64,000 nt of DNA from Acidobacteriota bacterium (GTDB taxonomy: Bacteria > Acidobacteriota > Thermoanaerobaculia > Multivoradales > J023), in NCBI GenBank assembly GCA_029263395.1, contig JAJCXO010000274.1:1-64000 (forward strand), read 5' to 3'. Both the position numbers and the translations under genes were made by a program. How positions within the stretch are numbered: position 1 is the first letter of the stretch; each line of letters begins with the position of its first letter. Positions 1-11,800 of this stretch are shown here, in pieces. The notes under the pieces are model-generated. The model was not told where the DNA came from and did no database searches. It saw only the letters and a list, made by a program, of their open reading frames with translations.

Positions 1-969
1 CACTACGCGCATGTGGACTGTCCGGGTCACGCTGATTATGTGAAGAACATGATCACGGGTGCGGCGCAGATGGACGGCGCGATCTTGGTGGTGTCCGCTG
101 CGGACGGTCCGATGCCTCAAACGCGTGAGCACATCCTGCTCGCCCGTCAGGTGGGTGTGCCAGCAATGGTTGTGTTCCTGAACAAGTGCGACATGGTGGA
201 CGACGAAGAGTTGCTCGAGTTGGTCGAGTTGGAGCTTCGCGAGCTGTTGTCGTCGTACGAGTTCCCCGGCGACGATATTCCGATTATTCGGGGTTCAGCG
301 CTGAAGGCGCTGGAGGCCGAGGATCCGACCGACGACTGGGCGATGAAGATCACGGAGTTGATGGCTGCAGTGGATGAGTACATTCCTGAGCCAAAGCGCG
401 ACGTGGACAAAGACTTCCTGATGCCGATCGAGGACATCTTCACGATCACGGGTCGCGGCACGGTGGTTACCGGCCGAATCGAGCGTGGGATCGTGAAGGT
501 TGGTGAAGAAATTGAGATTGTCGGCATTCGCGACACAACGAAGACGATTGTGACGGGTGTTGAGATGTTCCGGAAGTTGTTGGACCAGGGTCAGGCCGGC
601 GACAATGTCGGAGTTCTACTTCGTGGCACGAAGAAGGACGACGTTGAGCGCGGTCAGTGTCTGGCCAAGCCAGGTTCAATCACTCCTCACCGGAAGTTCA
701 ACGGCGAAGTGTACGTGTTGAACAAGGACGAGGGTGGTCGTCACACGCCGTTTTTCAATGGCTATCGTCCGCAGTTCTATTTTCGGACGACGGACGTGAC
801 GGGTTCTTCCTCTTTGCCCGAAGGGGTGGAGATGGTGATGCCCGGTGACAATGTGAGCTTGGCAGTGGAGCTGATTGCTCCTGTTGCCATGGAGAAGGGT
901 GTCCGCTTCGCGATTCGCGAAGGTGGACGCACTATCGGTGCTGGCACGGTTGCCGACATCGTCGAGTGA
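1..969 (+). CDS. tuf: Elongation factor Tu, 3' part (5' end outside window)
   Basis: This is the C-terminal 322 residues of EF-Tu, the GTPase that carries aminoacyl-tRNA to the ribosomal A site. The frame is open from base 1, and the first visible residues, [10 protein letters not shown], contain the G3 switch II motif; about 75 N-terminal residues including the P-loop lie upstream of the window. The G4 motif NKCD and the G5 SALKAL follow, then beta-barrel domains 2 and 3 ([29 protein letters not shown]). It ends in a normal position with TGA. A short GC hairpin (997-1011) without a T-run follows, then tRNA-Trp and secE. The order tuf-tRNA-Trp-secE-nusG is the common bacterial one, so this is very probably the tufB-type copy. 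Confidence 0.98.
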   Translation, partial: HYAHVDCPGHADYVKNMITGAAQMDGAILVVSAADGPMPQTREHILLARQVGVPAMVVFLNKCDMVDDEELLELVELELRELLSSYEFPGDDIPIIRGSALKALEAEDPTDDWAMKITELMAAVDEYIPEPKRDVDKDFLMPIEDIFTITGRGTVVTGRIERGIVKVGEEIEIVGIRDTTKTIVTGVEMFRKLLDQGQAGDNVGVLLRGTKKDDVERGQCLAKPGSITPHRKFNGEVYVLNKDEGGRHTPFFNGYRPQFYFRTTDVTGSSSLPEGVEMVMPGDNVSLAVELIAPVAMEKGVRFAIREGGRTIGAGTVADIVE

Positions 970-1024
970 AGGGGAGGCAAGCTCGTTCAGAAATGCCCCG
1001 GCACCGCCGGGCTAGCGATTCCAG

Positions 1025-1100
1025 AGGGCAGTAGCTCAATTGGTAGAGCACCGGTCTCCAAAACCGGCGGTTGGGGGTTCAAGTCCCTTCTGCCCTGCCA
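1025..1100 (+). tRNA. trnW: tRNA-Trp (anticodon CCA)
   Basis: A 76-nt cloverleaf can be folded by eye. The acceptor stem is AGGGCAG/CTGCCCT, the discriminator base is G, and the 3' CCA is encoded. The anticodon arm CCGGT-CTCCAAA-ACCGG places anticodon CCA at 1058-1060, and the T arm contains GGTTCAAGTCC. It sits between tuf and secE, the usual place for tRNA-Trp in bacterial transcription/translation operons. Confidence 0.97.
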
Positions 1101-1228
1101 GATTCGGTTACAGACGTCGCTCATCACACACGCTCTTCACAACAAGCTCTCGCACAAAATTTTTCGAATCGAACGGTAGTCGGGCGAGCGGCTTGTTGAT
1201 CAGAGATCCCAACCTAGAGACCTGTTGA

Positions 1229-1438
1229 ATGTTAGAAAAGCTGAAGTACTTCTTCAAGGAATTCTTGCCCGAGGTCAAAGGGGAGTGGAAGAAGGTGACC
1301 CGGCCTAATCGTCGGGAAGTCGTTCAGACCACTGCTGTCGTCGTGGTGACCAGTTTCATCTTTGCTGTTTACCTTTGGTTGGCTGACTTCGTCATCCGCT
1401 GGGCCTACGAAGGTATGTTCAAGATTCTGGGGCTGTAA
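1229..1438 (+). CDS. secE: Preprotein translocase subunit SecE
   Basis: A 69-residue single-span SecE, the small essential subunit that clamps SecY in the SecYEG channel. The N-terminal amphipathic part (FFKEFLPEVKGEWKKVTRP) carries the conserved E(V/L)xxEW/KKVxWP-like signature, followed by one hydrophobic segment at about residues 34-52. The ATG at 1229 gives the typical short form; the upstream Shine-Dalgarno is weak. The stop codon abuts the nusG start with no gap, which indicates translational coupling. Confidence 0.95.
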   Translation: MLEKLKYFFKEFLPEVKGEWKKVTRPNRREVVQTTAVVVVTSFIFAVYLWLADFVIRWAYEGMFKILGL

Positions 1439-1963
1439 ATGCAGTGGTACATCGTACACACCTACTCGGGATTTGAAGAACGCGTCGCAGAGACGTTGCG
1501 GCAGCGGGCTGATGCTCTGGAAATGGCAGAGAGCTTCGGGGAGATACGTATCCCCACTGAAACCATCGTCGAACTAAAAGGCGGCAAGAAGCGGGAAACT
1601 CAACGAAAGTTCTTTCCTGGCTACATGCTCGTCGAGATGGATATGTCAGACGCTGCGTGGCATGTGGTCAAGAACACACCGAAAGTGACGGGTTTTGTCG
1701 GCACTGGCAAAAAGCCCACGCCGCTGACTCAAGAAGATGTTGAGCGGATTGTTGAGCAGGTGACCTCGGCCCAAGAGAAGCCCAAGCCGAAGTATCTCTT
1801 CGAGAAGGGTGAGCCAGTCAAGATCATCGATGGCCCCTTTAATAATTTCTCTGGCGTGGTTGACGAAGTGAATCTCGACCGCGACACACTCAAAGTGATG
1901 GTGACGATCTTCGGTCGCCAGACTCCCGTGGAGCTCAACTTCCTGCAAGTCGAGAAGCTTTAG
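1439..1963 (+). CDS. nusG: Transcription termination/antitermination factor NusG
   Basis: A 174-residue NusG, normal length. The N-terminal NGN domain begins [16 protein letters not shown] and contains the [12 protein letters not shown] motif. The C-terminal KOW domain (about residues 122-174) contains [18 protein letters not shown]. NusG binds the RNA polymerase clamp helices and links elongation to Rho or ribosomal protein S10. The gene starts directly after the secE stop and lies in the secE-nusG-rplKAJL-rpoBC cluster. Confidence 0.97.
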   Translation: MQWYIVHTYSGFEERVAETLRQRADALEMAESFGEIRIPTETIVELKGGKKRETQRKFFPGYMLVEMDMSDAAWHVVKNTPKVTGFVGTGKKPTPLTQEDVERIVEQVTSAQEKPKPKYLFEKGEPVKIIDGPFNNFSGVVDEVNLDRDTLKVMVTIFGRQTPVELNFLQVEKL

Positions 1964-2015
1964 CTACCGGACGCAGTTAGACCGTTAAGAAAGATACCGT
2001 CAAGAGGATCAGGAG

Positions 2016-2441
2016 ATGGCGAAGAAAGTCACTGGACAGATCAAATTGCAGATTCCGGGAGGTCAGGCGACGCCTGCACCACCGGTGGGGCCAGCTTTGG
2101 GCCAGGCCGGCGTTAACATCATGGATTTCTGCAAGGCGTTCAACGCCCGGACGCAAGCGAGCCAGGGGACGATCATTCCAGTGGTCATCACTGTGTATGC
2201 GGATCGGACGTATTCGTTCATCACCAAAACGCCTCCGGCAGCCGTACTCTTGAAGAAAGCGGCTGGAGTTGCAAAAGGCTCTGGTGAGCCGAATCGCAAC
2301 AAGGTCGCAACCGTGACTCGAACGCAAGTTGAAGAGATCGCCAAGGTCAAGCAACCCGATTTGACCGCAGCAGATGTCGAGGCAGCGATGCGCTCCATCG
2401 AGGGCACTGCACGCTCGATGGGCATCGAGGTGGAAGGCTGA
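2016..2441 (+). CDS. rplK: 50S ribosomal protein L11
   Basis: A 141-residue L11 with the standard start [30 protein letters not shown] and the C-terminal rRNA-binding half ([14 protein letters not shown], then a helix-rich tail). L11 binds the GTPase-associated region of 23S rRNA, supports EF-G function and is the stringent-response sensor site for RelA. An AGGAG Shine-Dalgarno precedes the ATG. It is the first of the four ribosomal protein genes between nusG and rpoB. Confidence 0.98.
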   Translation: MAKKVTGQIKLQIPGGQATPAPPVGPALGQAGVNIMDFCKAFNARTQASQGTIIPVVITVYADRTYSFITKTPPAAVLLKKAAGVAKGSGEPNRNKVATVTRTQVEEIAKVKQPDLTAADVEAAMRSIEGTARSMGIEVEG

Positions 2442-2526
2442 GACTGGTTGAGACATCGGGTGAAACGGTGGTCCGAACCGCGCTGGTTCGCTGGCCCTTG
2501 AGCAGCCCGCTTAGGAGATAGGTAAC

Positions 2527-3228
2527 GTGGCGAAATTAGGCAAGAAACATCAGGCTGCAAAAGAGAAGGTCGAGCAACGGGACTATCAACTCGCCGAGGC
2601 GATCAGCTTTCTCAAAGACTCGACTTACACAAAGTTCGACGAGACGCTCGAGATTGCGGTGCGGCTTGGGGTCGACCCCAAGCATGCCGACCAGATGGTT
2701 CGCGGCACCGTCGTTTTACCGCACGGTACCGGTAAGAAGGTGCGTATTTTGGTCTTTGCCAGTGGCGAGAAGATCAAAGAAGCGGAAGATGCCGGAGCCG
2801 ATCACGTCGGTGGTGAGGAACTCGGCAAAAAGATCCAGGATGGTTGGATGGACTTTGATGCTGTGGTGGCGACTCCCGACATGATGCGAGAAGTTGGTCG
2901 TCTGGGGCGGGTCCTTGGCCCTCGCGGTTTAATGCCCAATCCCAAGTCCGGCACCGTGACGTTCGACGTCGCCAAGGCGATTCAGGACATCAAGGCGGGT
3001 AAAGTCGAATTCCGCGTCGACAAGGCCGGTGTCATTCACGCCCCGCTGGGCAAGCTGTCGTTCGAAGCCGATCAGCTTCAGGAAAACGTCGAAAGTCTGG
3101 CGTTGGCGGTACTCCGTGCAAAGCCTAGTGCTGCCAAAGGAAAATATGTCTTGGGGATCAGCCTGTCATCGACGATGGGTCCGGGGCTCAAGATCGACGA
3201 AACCGTCTTGCAGACGGTGGAAGCCTAG
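2527..3228 (+). CDS. rplA: 50S ribosomal protein L1
   Basis: A 233-residue L1, typical length. It starts from GTG at 2527 (AGGAGATAGGTAAC upstream), giving [15 protein letters not shown]. The signature [17 protein letters not shown] is present near residue 125. L1 forms the mobile stalk at the E site and in many bacteria represses its own operon by binding mRNA. rplJ starts 11 bp downstream. Confidence 0.98.
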   Translation: MAKLGKKHQAAKEKVEQRDYQLAEAISFLKDSTYTKFDETLEIAVRLGVDPKHADQMVRGTVVLPHGTGKKVRILVFASGEKIKEAEDAGADHVGGEELGKKIQDGWMDFDAVVATPDMMREVGRLGRVLGPRGLMPNPKSGTVTFDVAKAIQDIKAGKVEFRVDKAGVIHAPLGKLSFEADQLQENVESLALAVLRAKPSAAKGKYVLGISLSSTMGPGLKIDETVLQTVEA

Positions 3229-3239
3229 GAGATTTTGTA

Positions 3240-3758
3240 ATGGCACAGACCCGTGAACGCAAAGAGGAGCTGATAGGCCACTATGAAAGCGCCTTGGCGC
3301 AATCGAAGCACGCCTTCTTGATGAGCTTCGAAGGGCTGACAGTGTCTCAAGCGACCGACTTGCGAGCTCGTGTTCGCGAGCAAGGTGGCTCCTATGAAGT
3401 TGTCAAGAATAGACTTGCCTTGAGAGCGATCGATGGGCAAGATCTCGGTGAACTCAAGGAGCACTTCAACGGCCCCACGGCAGTAGCCTACAGCCAAGAC
3501 CCGGTGTCTTTAGCTAAGGCTTTGACCGACTTTAGCAAAGATGTGCCAGCCATTCAGTTCAAGGGTGGCCTGGTTGATGGTCAGGCGATCGGAGCGGACG
3601 AAGTCGAATCGATCGCTAGTATGCCCGGCCGTGAAGAGCTACTCGCTAAGCTACTCTTCCTTCTGCAGTCTCCGATCACTCGCCTGGCGCGCGGCCTGGC
3701 AGCGATTCCGAGGCAGTTGGTTGTGGTACTGGACCAAATTGAAAAGAAGAAAGCATAG
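3240..3758 (+). CDS. rplJ: 50S ribosomal protein L10
   Basis: A 172-residue L10. The N-terminal rRNA-binding domain contains [18 protein letters not shown] and [10 protein letters not shown], and the C-terminal helix (about 145-172) is the expected docking site for L7/L12 dimers. L10 anchors the acidic stalk. The L10-L12 complex commonly autoregulates its mRNA; I did not identify the leader site. It lies directly after rplA and 47 bp before rplL. Confidence 0.97.
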   Translation: MAQTRERKEELIGHYESALAQSKHAFLMSFEGLTVSQATDLRARVREQGGSYEVVKNRLALRAIDGQDLGELKEHFNGPTAVAYSQDPVSLAKALTDFSKDVPAIQFKGGLVDGQAIGADEVESIASMPGREELLAKLLFLLQSPITRLARGLAAIPRQLVVVLDQIEKKKA

Positions 3759-3805
3759 GTTTCAACCGGAAAGCCGACTCAGTTAGGAAGTCGAAGGAGA
3801 TAGAC

Positions 3806-4186
3806 ATGGCAATTGCGACCGAAGATTTCATCAAGCAAATCGACGAGATGACGGTTTTGGACCTCAACAATCTCGTCAAGTCGTTGGAGGACCACTACGG
3901 TGTCTCAGCTGCTGCTGCGACGGTAGCTGTAGCGGCCGGCGGTGCTGCCGAAGGTGGTGGCGCCGAAGAAGAAAAAACTGAGTTCGACGTGATGCTCAGT
4001 TCTTTCGGCGACAAGAAGATCAACGTCATCAAAGTGGTTCGTTCCGTCACTAGCCTCGGTCTCAAAGAGGCCAAGGATCTCGTTGAGTCGGCGCCGGTTG
4101 CGGTCAAAGAAGGCGCAACCAAGGAAGAAGCAGACGAGATCAAGGCCAAGCTCGAAGAGGCCGGTGCTCAAGTCGAGCTGAAGTAG
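3806..4186 (+). CDS. rplL: 50S ribosomal protein L7/L12
   Basis: A 126-residue L7/L12. The N-terminal dimerisation helix region contains [20 protein letters not shown], an Ala/Gly-rich hinge lies at about residues 33-52, and the globular C-terminal domain contains [20 protein letters not shown] and [14 protein letters not shown]. The protein recruits translation factors to the stalk. A GAAGGAGA Shine-Dalgarno precedes the ATG. It is followed by a 311-bp gap with an attenuator-like hairpin before rpoB. Confidence 0.98.
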   Translation: MAIATEDFIKQIDEMTVLDLNNLVKSLEDHYGVSAAAATVAVAAGGAAEGGGAEEEKTEFDVMLSSFGDKKINVIKVVRSVTSLGLKEAKDLVESAPVAVKEGATKEEADEIKAKLEEAGAQVELK

Positions 4187-4273
4187 TAGTGCGGAAGTCT
4201 TTAGATGATGGTCGTCACGATGGCGGCCATCCCGAGGACGGCAATACCCGATGTTACTCACTCGGGTTCGAGG

Positions 4274-4325
4274 CGCGCCCCATTATCGTGGCTTTCAGCG
4301 ACGGGTGGGGCGCGGTTTCTCTTGT
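4274..4325 (+). terminator. Attenuator-like hairpin between rplL and rpoB
   Basis: A perfect 9-bp GC-rich stem (CGCGCCCCA at 4274-4282, TGGGGCGCG at 4306-4314) closes a 23-nt loop that can itself pair partly, and is followed by the T-rich run GTTTCTCTTGT. The position matches the partial terminator that lowers rpoBC expression relative to ribosomal proteins in other bacteria. The T-tract is imperfect, which suits attenuation more than full termination. The rest of the 311-bp rplL-rpoB gap (4187-4497) shows no gene, only the rpoB Shine-Dalgarno GGAAGGAG. Confidence 0.6.
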
Positions 4326-4497
4326 CTAGCGGGATCTCGTTGCGGCGTAGTCTGCAATTGTAGCTTTGGGGAGCCAGAGACAGACAGGTGCCAAGCATTC
4401 GGCTGCCTAACCGCAGCCCGGTAAATAAGACTTCCTCGGAGCCGCCAACGCGGAGCCAGGGTGGTGGCTTTCTTGTCGGAAGGAGCGTGGGACGCTA

Positions 4498-7400
4498 ATG
4501 AAACAAAAAGTCCAGAGGCCAGCTCTAATGCGAAAAGATTTCTCGAAGATCGGTACGTCGTTGCCGATCCCGAATCTTATCGACGTACAACGCAGGTCTT
4601 ATGAACGGTTCTTGCAGATGAACCTTCTCCCGGAAGAGCGGAGCGGGCACGGTCTGCAAGCCGTGTTTACGGGAATCTTTCCATTTTCGGACTTCCGTGA
4701 GACGTGTTCTCTCGATTTCGTCAAGTACACCATTGGTGATTGGCAATGTAAGTGCAGTGCCCTCAAGGGGCTCGAGTACCTGCGGATGACCTGCTCCAAT
4801 TGCAGCAGCAAGATCATGACTGACCATCCCCTCGAGGAGGCAGTGACTTGCGGTGATTGTGGGTTCGTCAACAAGAATCGTGTGATCCGTTGCGATATTT
4901 GTGGTGGCCCGGTCGAGCTTCAACACAAATACTCGATCGCAGAGTGTGGTGAGCGAGGGATGACCTACGCTGCACCCCTCAAGGTGACGTTCCGGCTCTT
5001 TGTTTATGACAAAGATCCAGAGACCGGCACCCGGATGATGCGAGACGCGAAGGAAGAGGAGGTCTACTTCGGCGAAATTCCGCTGATGACCGACTACGGT
5101 ACCTTCGTCATCAATGGCACCGAGCGTGTCATTGTCAGCCAACTTCACCGTAGCCCGGGTGTCTTTTTCACCAAGGACGGTAAACGGGCTCACCTCGCGA
5201 AGATCATTCCGTATCGCGGTTCCTGGGTCGAATTTGAATACGACCAGAAAGAGATCCTCTCCGTTCGCATCGATCGCAAGCGTAAGTTCCACGGCACGGT
5301 CTTCTTGCGGGCCTTGGGACTCGAGACCAACGAGGCGATTCTGCGTCAGTTCTATAAGCCGATTGGGCTCAAGCCTGCTGCGGACGGCAAGTTCACCCTG
5401 ACGTTACCGCCGGAAGTCATGCAACAGGAGCGGCTGCGGGATCGGCAGAGCCGGGGCACGCGACCGCACTACAATATTTTTGCTGGGATCACGCTCAAGA
5501 ACAGCGAGATCAAGCAGCTCGAGAATGACGAGACGATCGATCGCGAAGTCACGATGGCAGACCTCGAGCGGGCTCTGTTCATCGCCGACGTAGTGGATCT
5601 CGAGACTGGCGAGGTATTGTTCGAGGCCAATGATCTGGTTCCCGAGGATCTCGCTGAGCGACTCGAAGATCGTGCCACCACCGATCTCGAGGTGTTTTTC
5701 CCTGAGTGGGAGCTGTGCGGCAACGTCCTGACCAACACCTTGACGAAGGACCAGACGCGGAACTCCAAGGATGCTCTGATGGAGATCTACCGGCGGATGC
5801 GTCCTGGTGATCCGCCGACGCTGGAGAGTGCGCGCTCGCTGTTCTACGGCATGTTCTTCGACGCCAAGCGTTACGATTTTTCGCGCGTCGGTCGATTCAA
5901 GTTCAACATCAAGCTCGACACCGAAGTGCCAGTGGAGCAGAAAACACTGTCCGCTGACGACTTCTATCGCGTGATCGCTTACCTGTTGCGCCTGCACAAG
6001 GACATCGGGCGAGTCGACGATATCGACAACCTCGGCAATCGCAGAGTCCGTGCGGTGGGTGAGCTGTTGGAGAATCAGTTCCGCATCGGTCTGGTGCGGA
6101 TGGAGCGTGCGATCAAGGAGAAGATGTCGGTCCATCAGGACATCGACTCGGCGATGCCACACGATCTGATCAACTCCAAACCAGTGATCGCGGCGATCAA
6201 AGAGTTCTTTGGCTCTTCGCAGCTGTCACAGTTCATGGATCAGACCAATCCGCTTTCCGAGGTCACCCACAAGCGGCGCCTGTCTGCTCTAGGACCGGGT
6301 GGTTTGTCGCGTGAGAGAGCTGGTTTCGAGGTACGCGATGTGCATGCCTCTCACTATGGCCGGATCTGTCCGATTGAGACCCCTGAAGGTCCCAATATTG
6401 GACTCATCTCTTCGTTGGCGACCTATGCTCGGATCAACGACTATGGCTTCATCGAGAGTCCTTACAAGAAGTGCGTCGATGGCCGGGTTCTAGATCACTT
6501 GCGAGTTGTCCAAGTTGGTGACTCGGGCTTCAAGTTGGGCCAAATCATCACCAGCGACGACCTCGAAGAGGCCACTGCCAAGATCGCAAAGAAGGGCAGC
6601 GGACGTACGATCGAGGTTGAGCCCTTTGCCTTCTATCTCACGGCGTGGGAAGAAGAAAAATATGTCATCTCGCAGGCCAACGCGCTGGTTGATGCCAGGG
6701 GTTACTTTCAAGATGAGCGCGTCATCGCACGTGCTGGCGGTGACTTCATTACCGTCGAGCGCGAGCGCGTCGAGTACATGGACATCAACCCCAAACAGTT
6801 GGTGTCAGTGGCTGCCGCGTTGATTCCCTTTCTCGAACACGACGATGCCAACCGGGCTCTCATGGGCTCGAATATGCAACGGCAAGCAGTGCCGCTGCTG
6901 CGCAGCGACTCGCCGATCGTCGGGACCGGCCTCGAGGGTACAGTGGCCCACGATTCTGGTGCGGTGGTGGTGGCGCGTCGCGTCGGCATCGTCGATTCCG
7001 TTGACGCGGAGCGCATCATCGTCCGTGTTGAGGCGGAGGATCTCGAGACCGGTGAATCAAAAGACTTCGGCGCTGATATCTACCAGTTGACGAAGTTCCG
7101 GCGCTCGAATCAGAACACCTGCATCAATCAGAAACCGGTAGTAACCGAAGGCACGCGGGTGACGAAGGGTCACGTGTTGGCCGATGGACCTTGCACCGAC
7201 CAAGGTGAGTTGGCCCTGGGGCGCAACATCTTGGTTGCCTTCATGCCGTGGCGTGGCTACAACTTCGAGGATGCCATTCTGGTCTCGGAGAGCCTAGTCA
7301 AAGAAGATGCTTACACCTCGATCCACATCGAAGAGTTCGAGATCGAAGCACGGGATACCAAGCTGGGACCGGAAGAGATCACCCGAGACATTCCGAATGT

Positions 7401-8754
7401 TGCGGAGTCAGCCCTGAAAGATCTCGACGAGAGCGGCATCATTCGCATCGGTGCCAAGGCGACAGCCGGCAACATCTTGGTCGGTAAAGTCACGCCGAAG
7501 GGCGAGACCCAGCTGACGCCTGAAGAGAAGTTGCTGCGGGCCATCTTCGGCGAGAAAGCTGGTGATGTGCGCGATGCTAGCCTCAAGGTACCGCCCGGTA
7601 TCGAAGGCACGGTGGTCGACGTCAAGATCTTCTCTCGTAAGGGGGTTGAGAAAGACCATCGTGCGCAGGAGATCGAAGAGGGTGAGATCGCTCGCTTGCA
7701 GAAGAACATCAAAGACGAGGTGCGGATTCTCACCGAGGAACGCAACAAGAAGATCCTCGATCTTCTTGCAGGTCAGCAAGTGTTGGCCGATGTCTCGTCG
7801 CGTACGGGTGAGCTTCTGCTGCAGAAGGGCGAGAAGATCTCCGACCAGGTGTTGTTGCAGCTCAACCGTCAAGAAATCTTGCGGTTGCCGCTCAGTGATT
7901 CCAAAACCCACGACTTGGTTGAGAAGATCTACCGTAAGACCGAGTCGCACATCGATGTCATTCACCGCGTCAACGAAGAACGGGTCGCCTTGCTTCAGAA
8001 GGGTGATGAACTACCGCCCGGCGTGATCAAGTTGGTGAAGGTTTATGTCGCCATGAAGCGCAAGCTTCAGGTCGGCGACAAGATGGCGGGTCGTCACGGT
8101 AACAAGGGTGTCATCTCACGGATTTTGGCCGAAGAAGACATGCCTTATTTGCCGGACGGTACCCCGGTCGAGATCGTGCTCAACCCTCTCGGCGTGCCGA
8201 GTCGGATGAACGTTGGCCAGATCCTCGAGACCCATCTCGGGTGGGCTGGCCGGGCACTCGGCATGAAGTTCGCTACGCCGGTGTTCGACGGTGCGAGCGA
8301 GAAGTTGATGAAGGAGTACATGGCCGAAGCCGGCCTGCCACTCTCCGGTAAAACTCAGCTCAGTGATGGAGTTACCGGCGAGGTTCTCGAGCAGAAAGTC
8401 ACCGTTGGTTACATCTACATGCTGAAGCTGTCTCACTTGGTAGACGACAAGATTCATGCTCGGTCGATTGGACCTTACTCGCTCATCACGCAGCAGCCGT
8501 TGGGTGGTAAAGCGCAGTTCGGCGGTCAGCGATTTGGAGAAATGGAAGTCTGGGCACTCGAAGCCTACGGCGCGGCTTACACGCTGCAGGAGCTTTTGAC
8601 GGTCAAGTCCGATGACGTCGAAGGCCGCAGCCGGATCTATGAGGCGATCGTCAAAGGCGACGTCCCAGAAGATCCGGGCCTGCCGGAGTCATTCAACGTG
8701 CTGGTTCGCGAGTTGCAGAGTCTCTGCCTAGACGTCGAGTTGCTCAAGACTTAA
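4498..8754 (+). CDS. rpoB: DNA-directed RNA polymerase subunit beta
   Basis: A 1418-residue beta subunit. Recognisable blocks include [11 protein letters not shown] at the N terminus, the fork and rifampicin region ([29 protein letters not shown] near residue 580), the [11 protein letters not shown] block, [33 protein letters not shown] and the C-terminal [24 protein letters not shown]. Unusually, residues 84-135 hold a Cys-rich insertion with one CxC (84/86) and three CxxC pairs (99/102, 118/121, 132/135), which looks like two zinc ribbons inserted just before the conserved [14 protein letters not shown] segment. rpoC follows after 48 bp. Confidence 0.98.
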   Translation: MKQKVQRPALMRKDFSKIGTSLPIPNLIDVQRRSYERFLQMNLLPEERSGHGLQAVFTGIFPFSDFRETCSLDFVKYTIGDWQCKCSALKGLEYLRMTCSNCSSKIMTDHPLEEAVTCGDCGFVNKNRVIRCDICGGPVELQHKYSIAECGERGMTYAAPLKVTFRLFVYDKDPETGTRMMRDAKEEEVYFGEIPLMTDYGTFVINGTERVIVSQLHRSPGVFFTKDGKRAHLAKIIPYRGSWVEFEYDQKEILSVRIDRKRKFHGTVFLRALGLETNEAILRQFYKPIGLKPAADGKFTLTLPPEVMQQERLRDRQSRGTRPHYNIFAGITLKNSEIKQLENDETIDREVTMADLERALFIADVVDLETGEVLFEANDLVPEDLAERLEDRATTDLEVFFPEWELCGNVLTNTLTKDQTRNSKDALMEIYRRMRPGDPPTLESARSLFYGMFFDAKRYDFSRVGRFKFNIKLDTEVPVEQKTLSADDFYRVIAYLLRLHKDIGRVDDIDNLGNRRVRAVGELLENQFRIGLVRMERAIKEKMSVHQDIDSAMPHDLINSKPVIAAIKEFFGSSQLSQFMDQTNPLSEVTHKRRLSALGPGGLSRERAGFEVRDVHASHYGRICPIETPEGPNIGLISSLATYARINDYGFIESPYKKCVDGRVLDHLRVVQVGDSGFKLGQIITSDDLEEATAKIAKKGSGRTIEVEPFAFYLTAWEEEKYVISQANALVDARGYFQDERVIARAGGDFITVERERVEYMDINPKQLVSVAAALIPFLEHDDANRALMGSNMQRQAVPLLRSDSPIVGTGLEGTVAHDSGAVVVARRVGIVDSVDAERIIVRVEAEDLETGESKDFGADIYQLTKFRRSNQNTCINQKPVVTEGTRVTKGHVLADGPCTDQGELALGRNILVAFMPWRGYNFEDAILVSESLVKEDAYTSIHIEEFEIEARDTKLGPEEITRDIPNVAESALKDLDESGIIRIGAKATAGNILVGKVTPKGETQLTPEEKLLRAIFGEKAGDVRDASLKVPPGIEGTVVDVKIFSRKGVEKDHRAQEIEEGEIARLQKNIKDEVRILTEERNKKILDLLAGQQVLADVSSRTGELLLQKGEKISDQVLLQLNRQEILRLPLSDSKTHDLVEKIYRKTESHIDVIHRVNEERVALLQKGDELPPGVIKLVKVYVAMKRKLQVGDKMAGRHGNKGVISRILAEEDMPYLPDGTPVEIVLNPLGVPSRMNVGQILETHLGWAGRALGMKFATPVFDGASEKLMKEYMAEAGLPLSGKTQLSDGVTGEVLEQKVTVGYIYMLKLSHLVDDKIHARSIGPYSLITQQPLGGKAQFGGQRFGEMEVWALEAYGAAYTLQELLTVKSDDVEGRSRIYEAIVKGDVPEDPGLPESFNVLVRELQSLCLDVELLKT

Positions 8755-8802
8755 GGATTTGCTGCCCTACGGGGCGGAATGTAGGATCGAAGGAGGCATA
8801 CG

Positions 8803-11800
8803 TTGCAGGGATCTCACTTTTTCGAGAAGCCGCAATCGGTCAAAGAATTCAACTCCATCCGGATCTCCGTGGCTTCGCCCGAGAAGATCAATTCTTGGAG
8901 CTTCGGTGAAGTTACCAAGGCGGAGACGATTAACTATCGAACGTTCAAACCGGAACGTGATGGTTTGTTTTGCGCCAAGATCTTCGGACCGATCACCGAC
9001 TGGGAGTGCCTCTGCGGTAAGTACAAGCGCATGAAGCACCGGGGCGTGGTGTGCGACAAGTGTGGCGTCGAGGTGACCCGGTCGCGGGTACGGCGTGAGC
9101 GCATGGGACACATCGATCTCGCCAGCCCGGTTTCCCACGTTTGGTTCTTCAAAGGTTTGCCGAGTCGTATCGGTCATCTACTGGATCTCTCTCTGCGGGA
9201 TCTGGAGCGCATTCTCTATTTCGAAAGTTACGTGGTCATCGATCCGGGCGACACAGAGCTCAAAGAGAGTGAGTTGTTGTCCGAGGAGCGCTTCCGTGAG
9301 TTGCGCGACGAGGTCGGTGACGACGCATTCGAAGCTCGGATGGGTGCGGAGGCGATCAAAGAGCTGTTGTCCCGCATCGATCTCGATGAGCTAGCGGAAG
9401 AGCTGCGGATCGTGATGAAGACCGATAGCAGCCAAATCCGTCGCCTGAAAGCAGCCAAACGACTGAAGGTGATCGATGCCTTCCGTCGTAGCGGCCACCG
9501 GCCGGAATGGATGATCTTGGATGTCATCCCGGTGATTCCGCCGGAACTACGCCCGCTGGTGCCGCTCGATGGTGGTCGGTTTGCGACCAGTGATCTCAAC
9601 GACCTTTATCGGCGCGTGATCAACCGTAACAACCGTCTCAAGAAGCTGCTCGAGCTGCGCGCACCGGAAGTGATCGTGCGCAACGAGAAGCGCATGCTGC
9701 AAGAGGCGGTGGATGCACTGTTCGACAATGGACGTCGCGGTCGCGTGCTCAAGGGCTCCAACAACCGCCCGCTGAAATCACTCTCCGATACGCTGAAGGG
9801 TAAACAAGGACGTTTTCGCCAGAATCTGCTGGGCAAACGTGTCGACTACTCCGGTCGTTCGGTGATTGTTGTTGGACCTGATCTGACCTTGGATCAATGT
9901 GGTCTACCCAAGAAGATGGCGCTCGAACTGTTCAAGCCCTTCATCTACAACCGTCTCGAGGAGAAGGGCTTGGTCGGCACGATCAAGGCAGCCAAAGAGA
10001 TGGTGGAGCGCGAAGAAAATGCTGTGTGGGATGCTCTCGAAGAGGTCATCCAGGATCACCCGGTAATGCTCAACCGTGCTCCGACCCTGCATCGTCTGGG
10101 AATCCAGGCTTTCCAGCCGACCTTGATCGAAGGTAAGGCGATCCAGATTCATCCTCTGGTCTGCGCTGCCTTCAACGCTGACTTTGATGGTGATCAAATG
10201 GCGGTTCATGTACCGCTTTCGCCCAAAGCGCAAATCGAGTGCCGCGTACTTATGTTGGCGGCCCACAACCTGTTGAGCCCGGCACACGGTCGACCGCTGA
10301 CCGTTCCGAGTCAAGATTTGGTGCTGGGCGGCTACTACCTGACCATGCCGAAGTCCGGTGCCAAGGGCGAAGGGCGTGTGTTCTCCACCTTCGACTCAGT
10401 GCTGATTGCACTTGAGCTTGGCGAAGTGGAGACGCAGACCAACATCAAGGTCCGGTATACCGGCGAATTCATTGATCTCACCAAACAGTACAACAATCAG
10501 GACATTGTGCATGCTGAGATCGAGATCAAGGAAAGAATGCTGATCGATACCACGGTCGGCCGTGTGATCCTCAACACCAACTTGCCGGAAGAGATGCCCT
10601 TCATCAACGGCCTCTTGAAGAAGAAGGGGTTGCAGGAGCTGGTCAGTTATTGCTTCATTCGTAACGGTAACGATTTGACGGTGAAGATGCTCGATGAGCT
10701 GAAAGAAGTCAGCTTCTTTTATGCCACCAAGGCGGGGATCTCCATCGGCATCGACGACATGGTCGTACCGCATGCCAAGACAAGGTTGATCGAAGAAGCC
10801 CGCAAAGAAGTGCTCCAGATCGAGAAACAGCGCACCGCCGGTGTCATCACCGCGGGTGAGCGTCACAACAAGATCATCGATATCTGGCATCGTGTCACGG
10901 AGAGCGTCTCGGAGGAGATGTTCGACGAGATGGAACGCGAGGAAGAGACGACCGGTGTGCTCAACCCGATCAAGATGATGGCCGACTCTGGTGCTCGTGG
11001 TTCGCGCGAGCAGGTTCGGCAGCTAGCCGGCATGCGCGGATTGATGTCGAAACCCTCGGGTGAGGTCATCGAGACGCCGATCGAAGCCAACTTCCGCGAA
11101 GGTCTCACCGTACTGCAGTACTTCATCTCGACTCATGGAGCCCGAAAGGGGCTGGCGGATACGGCTCTGAAGACCGCGGATTCAGGGTACCTCACCCGTC
11201 GTCTGGTCGATGTGGCGCAGGACGTCATTGTGTCCGAGCCTGACTGCGACACCATCGATGGCATCTACGTTTCCGCCATCATGGAAGGTGGCGACATCCT
11301 CGAGCCGTTGCGTGACCGTGTCGTTGGTCGTGTGAGTCAGGAAGAAATCTACGATCCGATGAGCGGCGAGCTGCTGCTCGATATCGGTCAGGCGATCACG
11401 GTGACGCTCGCTGCCAAGATTCAGGGTGCCGGTATCGAGCGGGTCAAGATCCGTTCGGTGCTGACCTGTGAGTCACGACGCGGCGTCTGCATTAAGTGTT
11501 ACGGGCGTAATCTCGCCACGGGCAACATGGTGGATATCGGCGAAGCGGTCGGCGTCATCGCGGCGCAGTCGATCGGTGAGCCGGGTACCCAGCTGACGAT
11601 GCGTACCTTCCACTATGGTGGTACCGCCAGCCGTGTGTCCGAGGAATCGAAACACATCGCCCGCAATCCTGGCGAAGTGAAGTTCATCAACGTCTCCACC
11701 GTCGACTCCAAACAGGGAGATCTGGTGGTGGTGAATCGTAACGGTAAGATCGTGCTAGTTGACGCCAAGGGGCGTGAGCTCGAGCGTTATGCACTGACCT

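Noticed and set aside
147-536. 129-codon open frame on the minus strand of tuf
   Set aside because: Shadow of the highly conserved EF-Tu frame; Ser/Thr-rich composition typical of antisense translation and no start signals.
997-1011. GC hairpin after tuf considered as terminator
   Set aside because: Only 6 bp and no T-run; more likely part of the tRNA-Trp precursor processing region.
1977-2456. Minus-strand open frame of 159 codons over rplK
   Set aside because: Antisense to a certain ribosomal protein gene; no recognisable protein.
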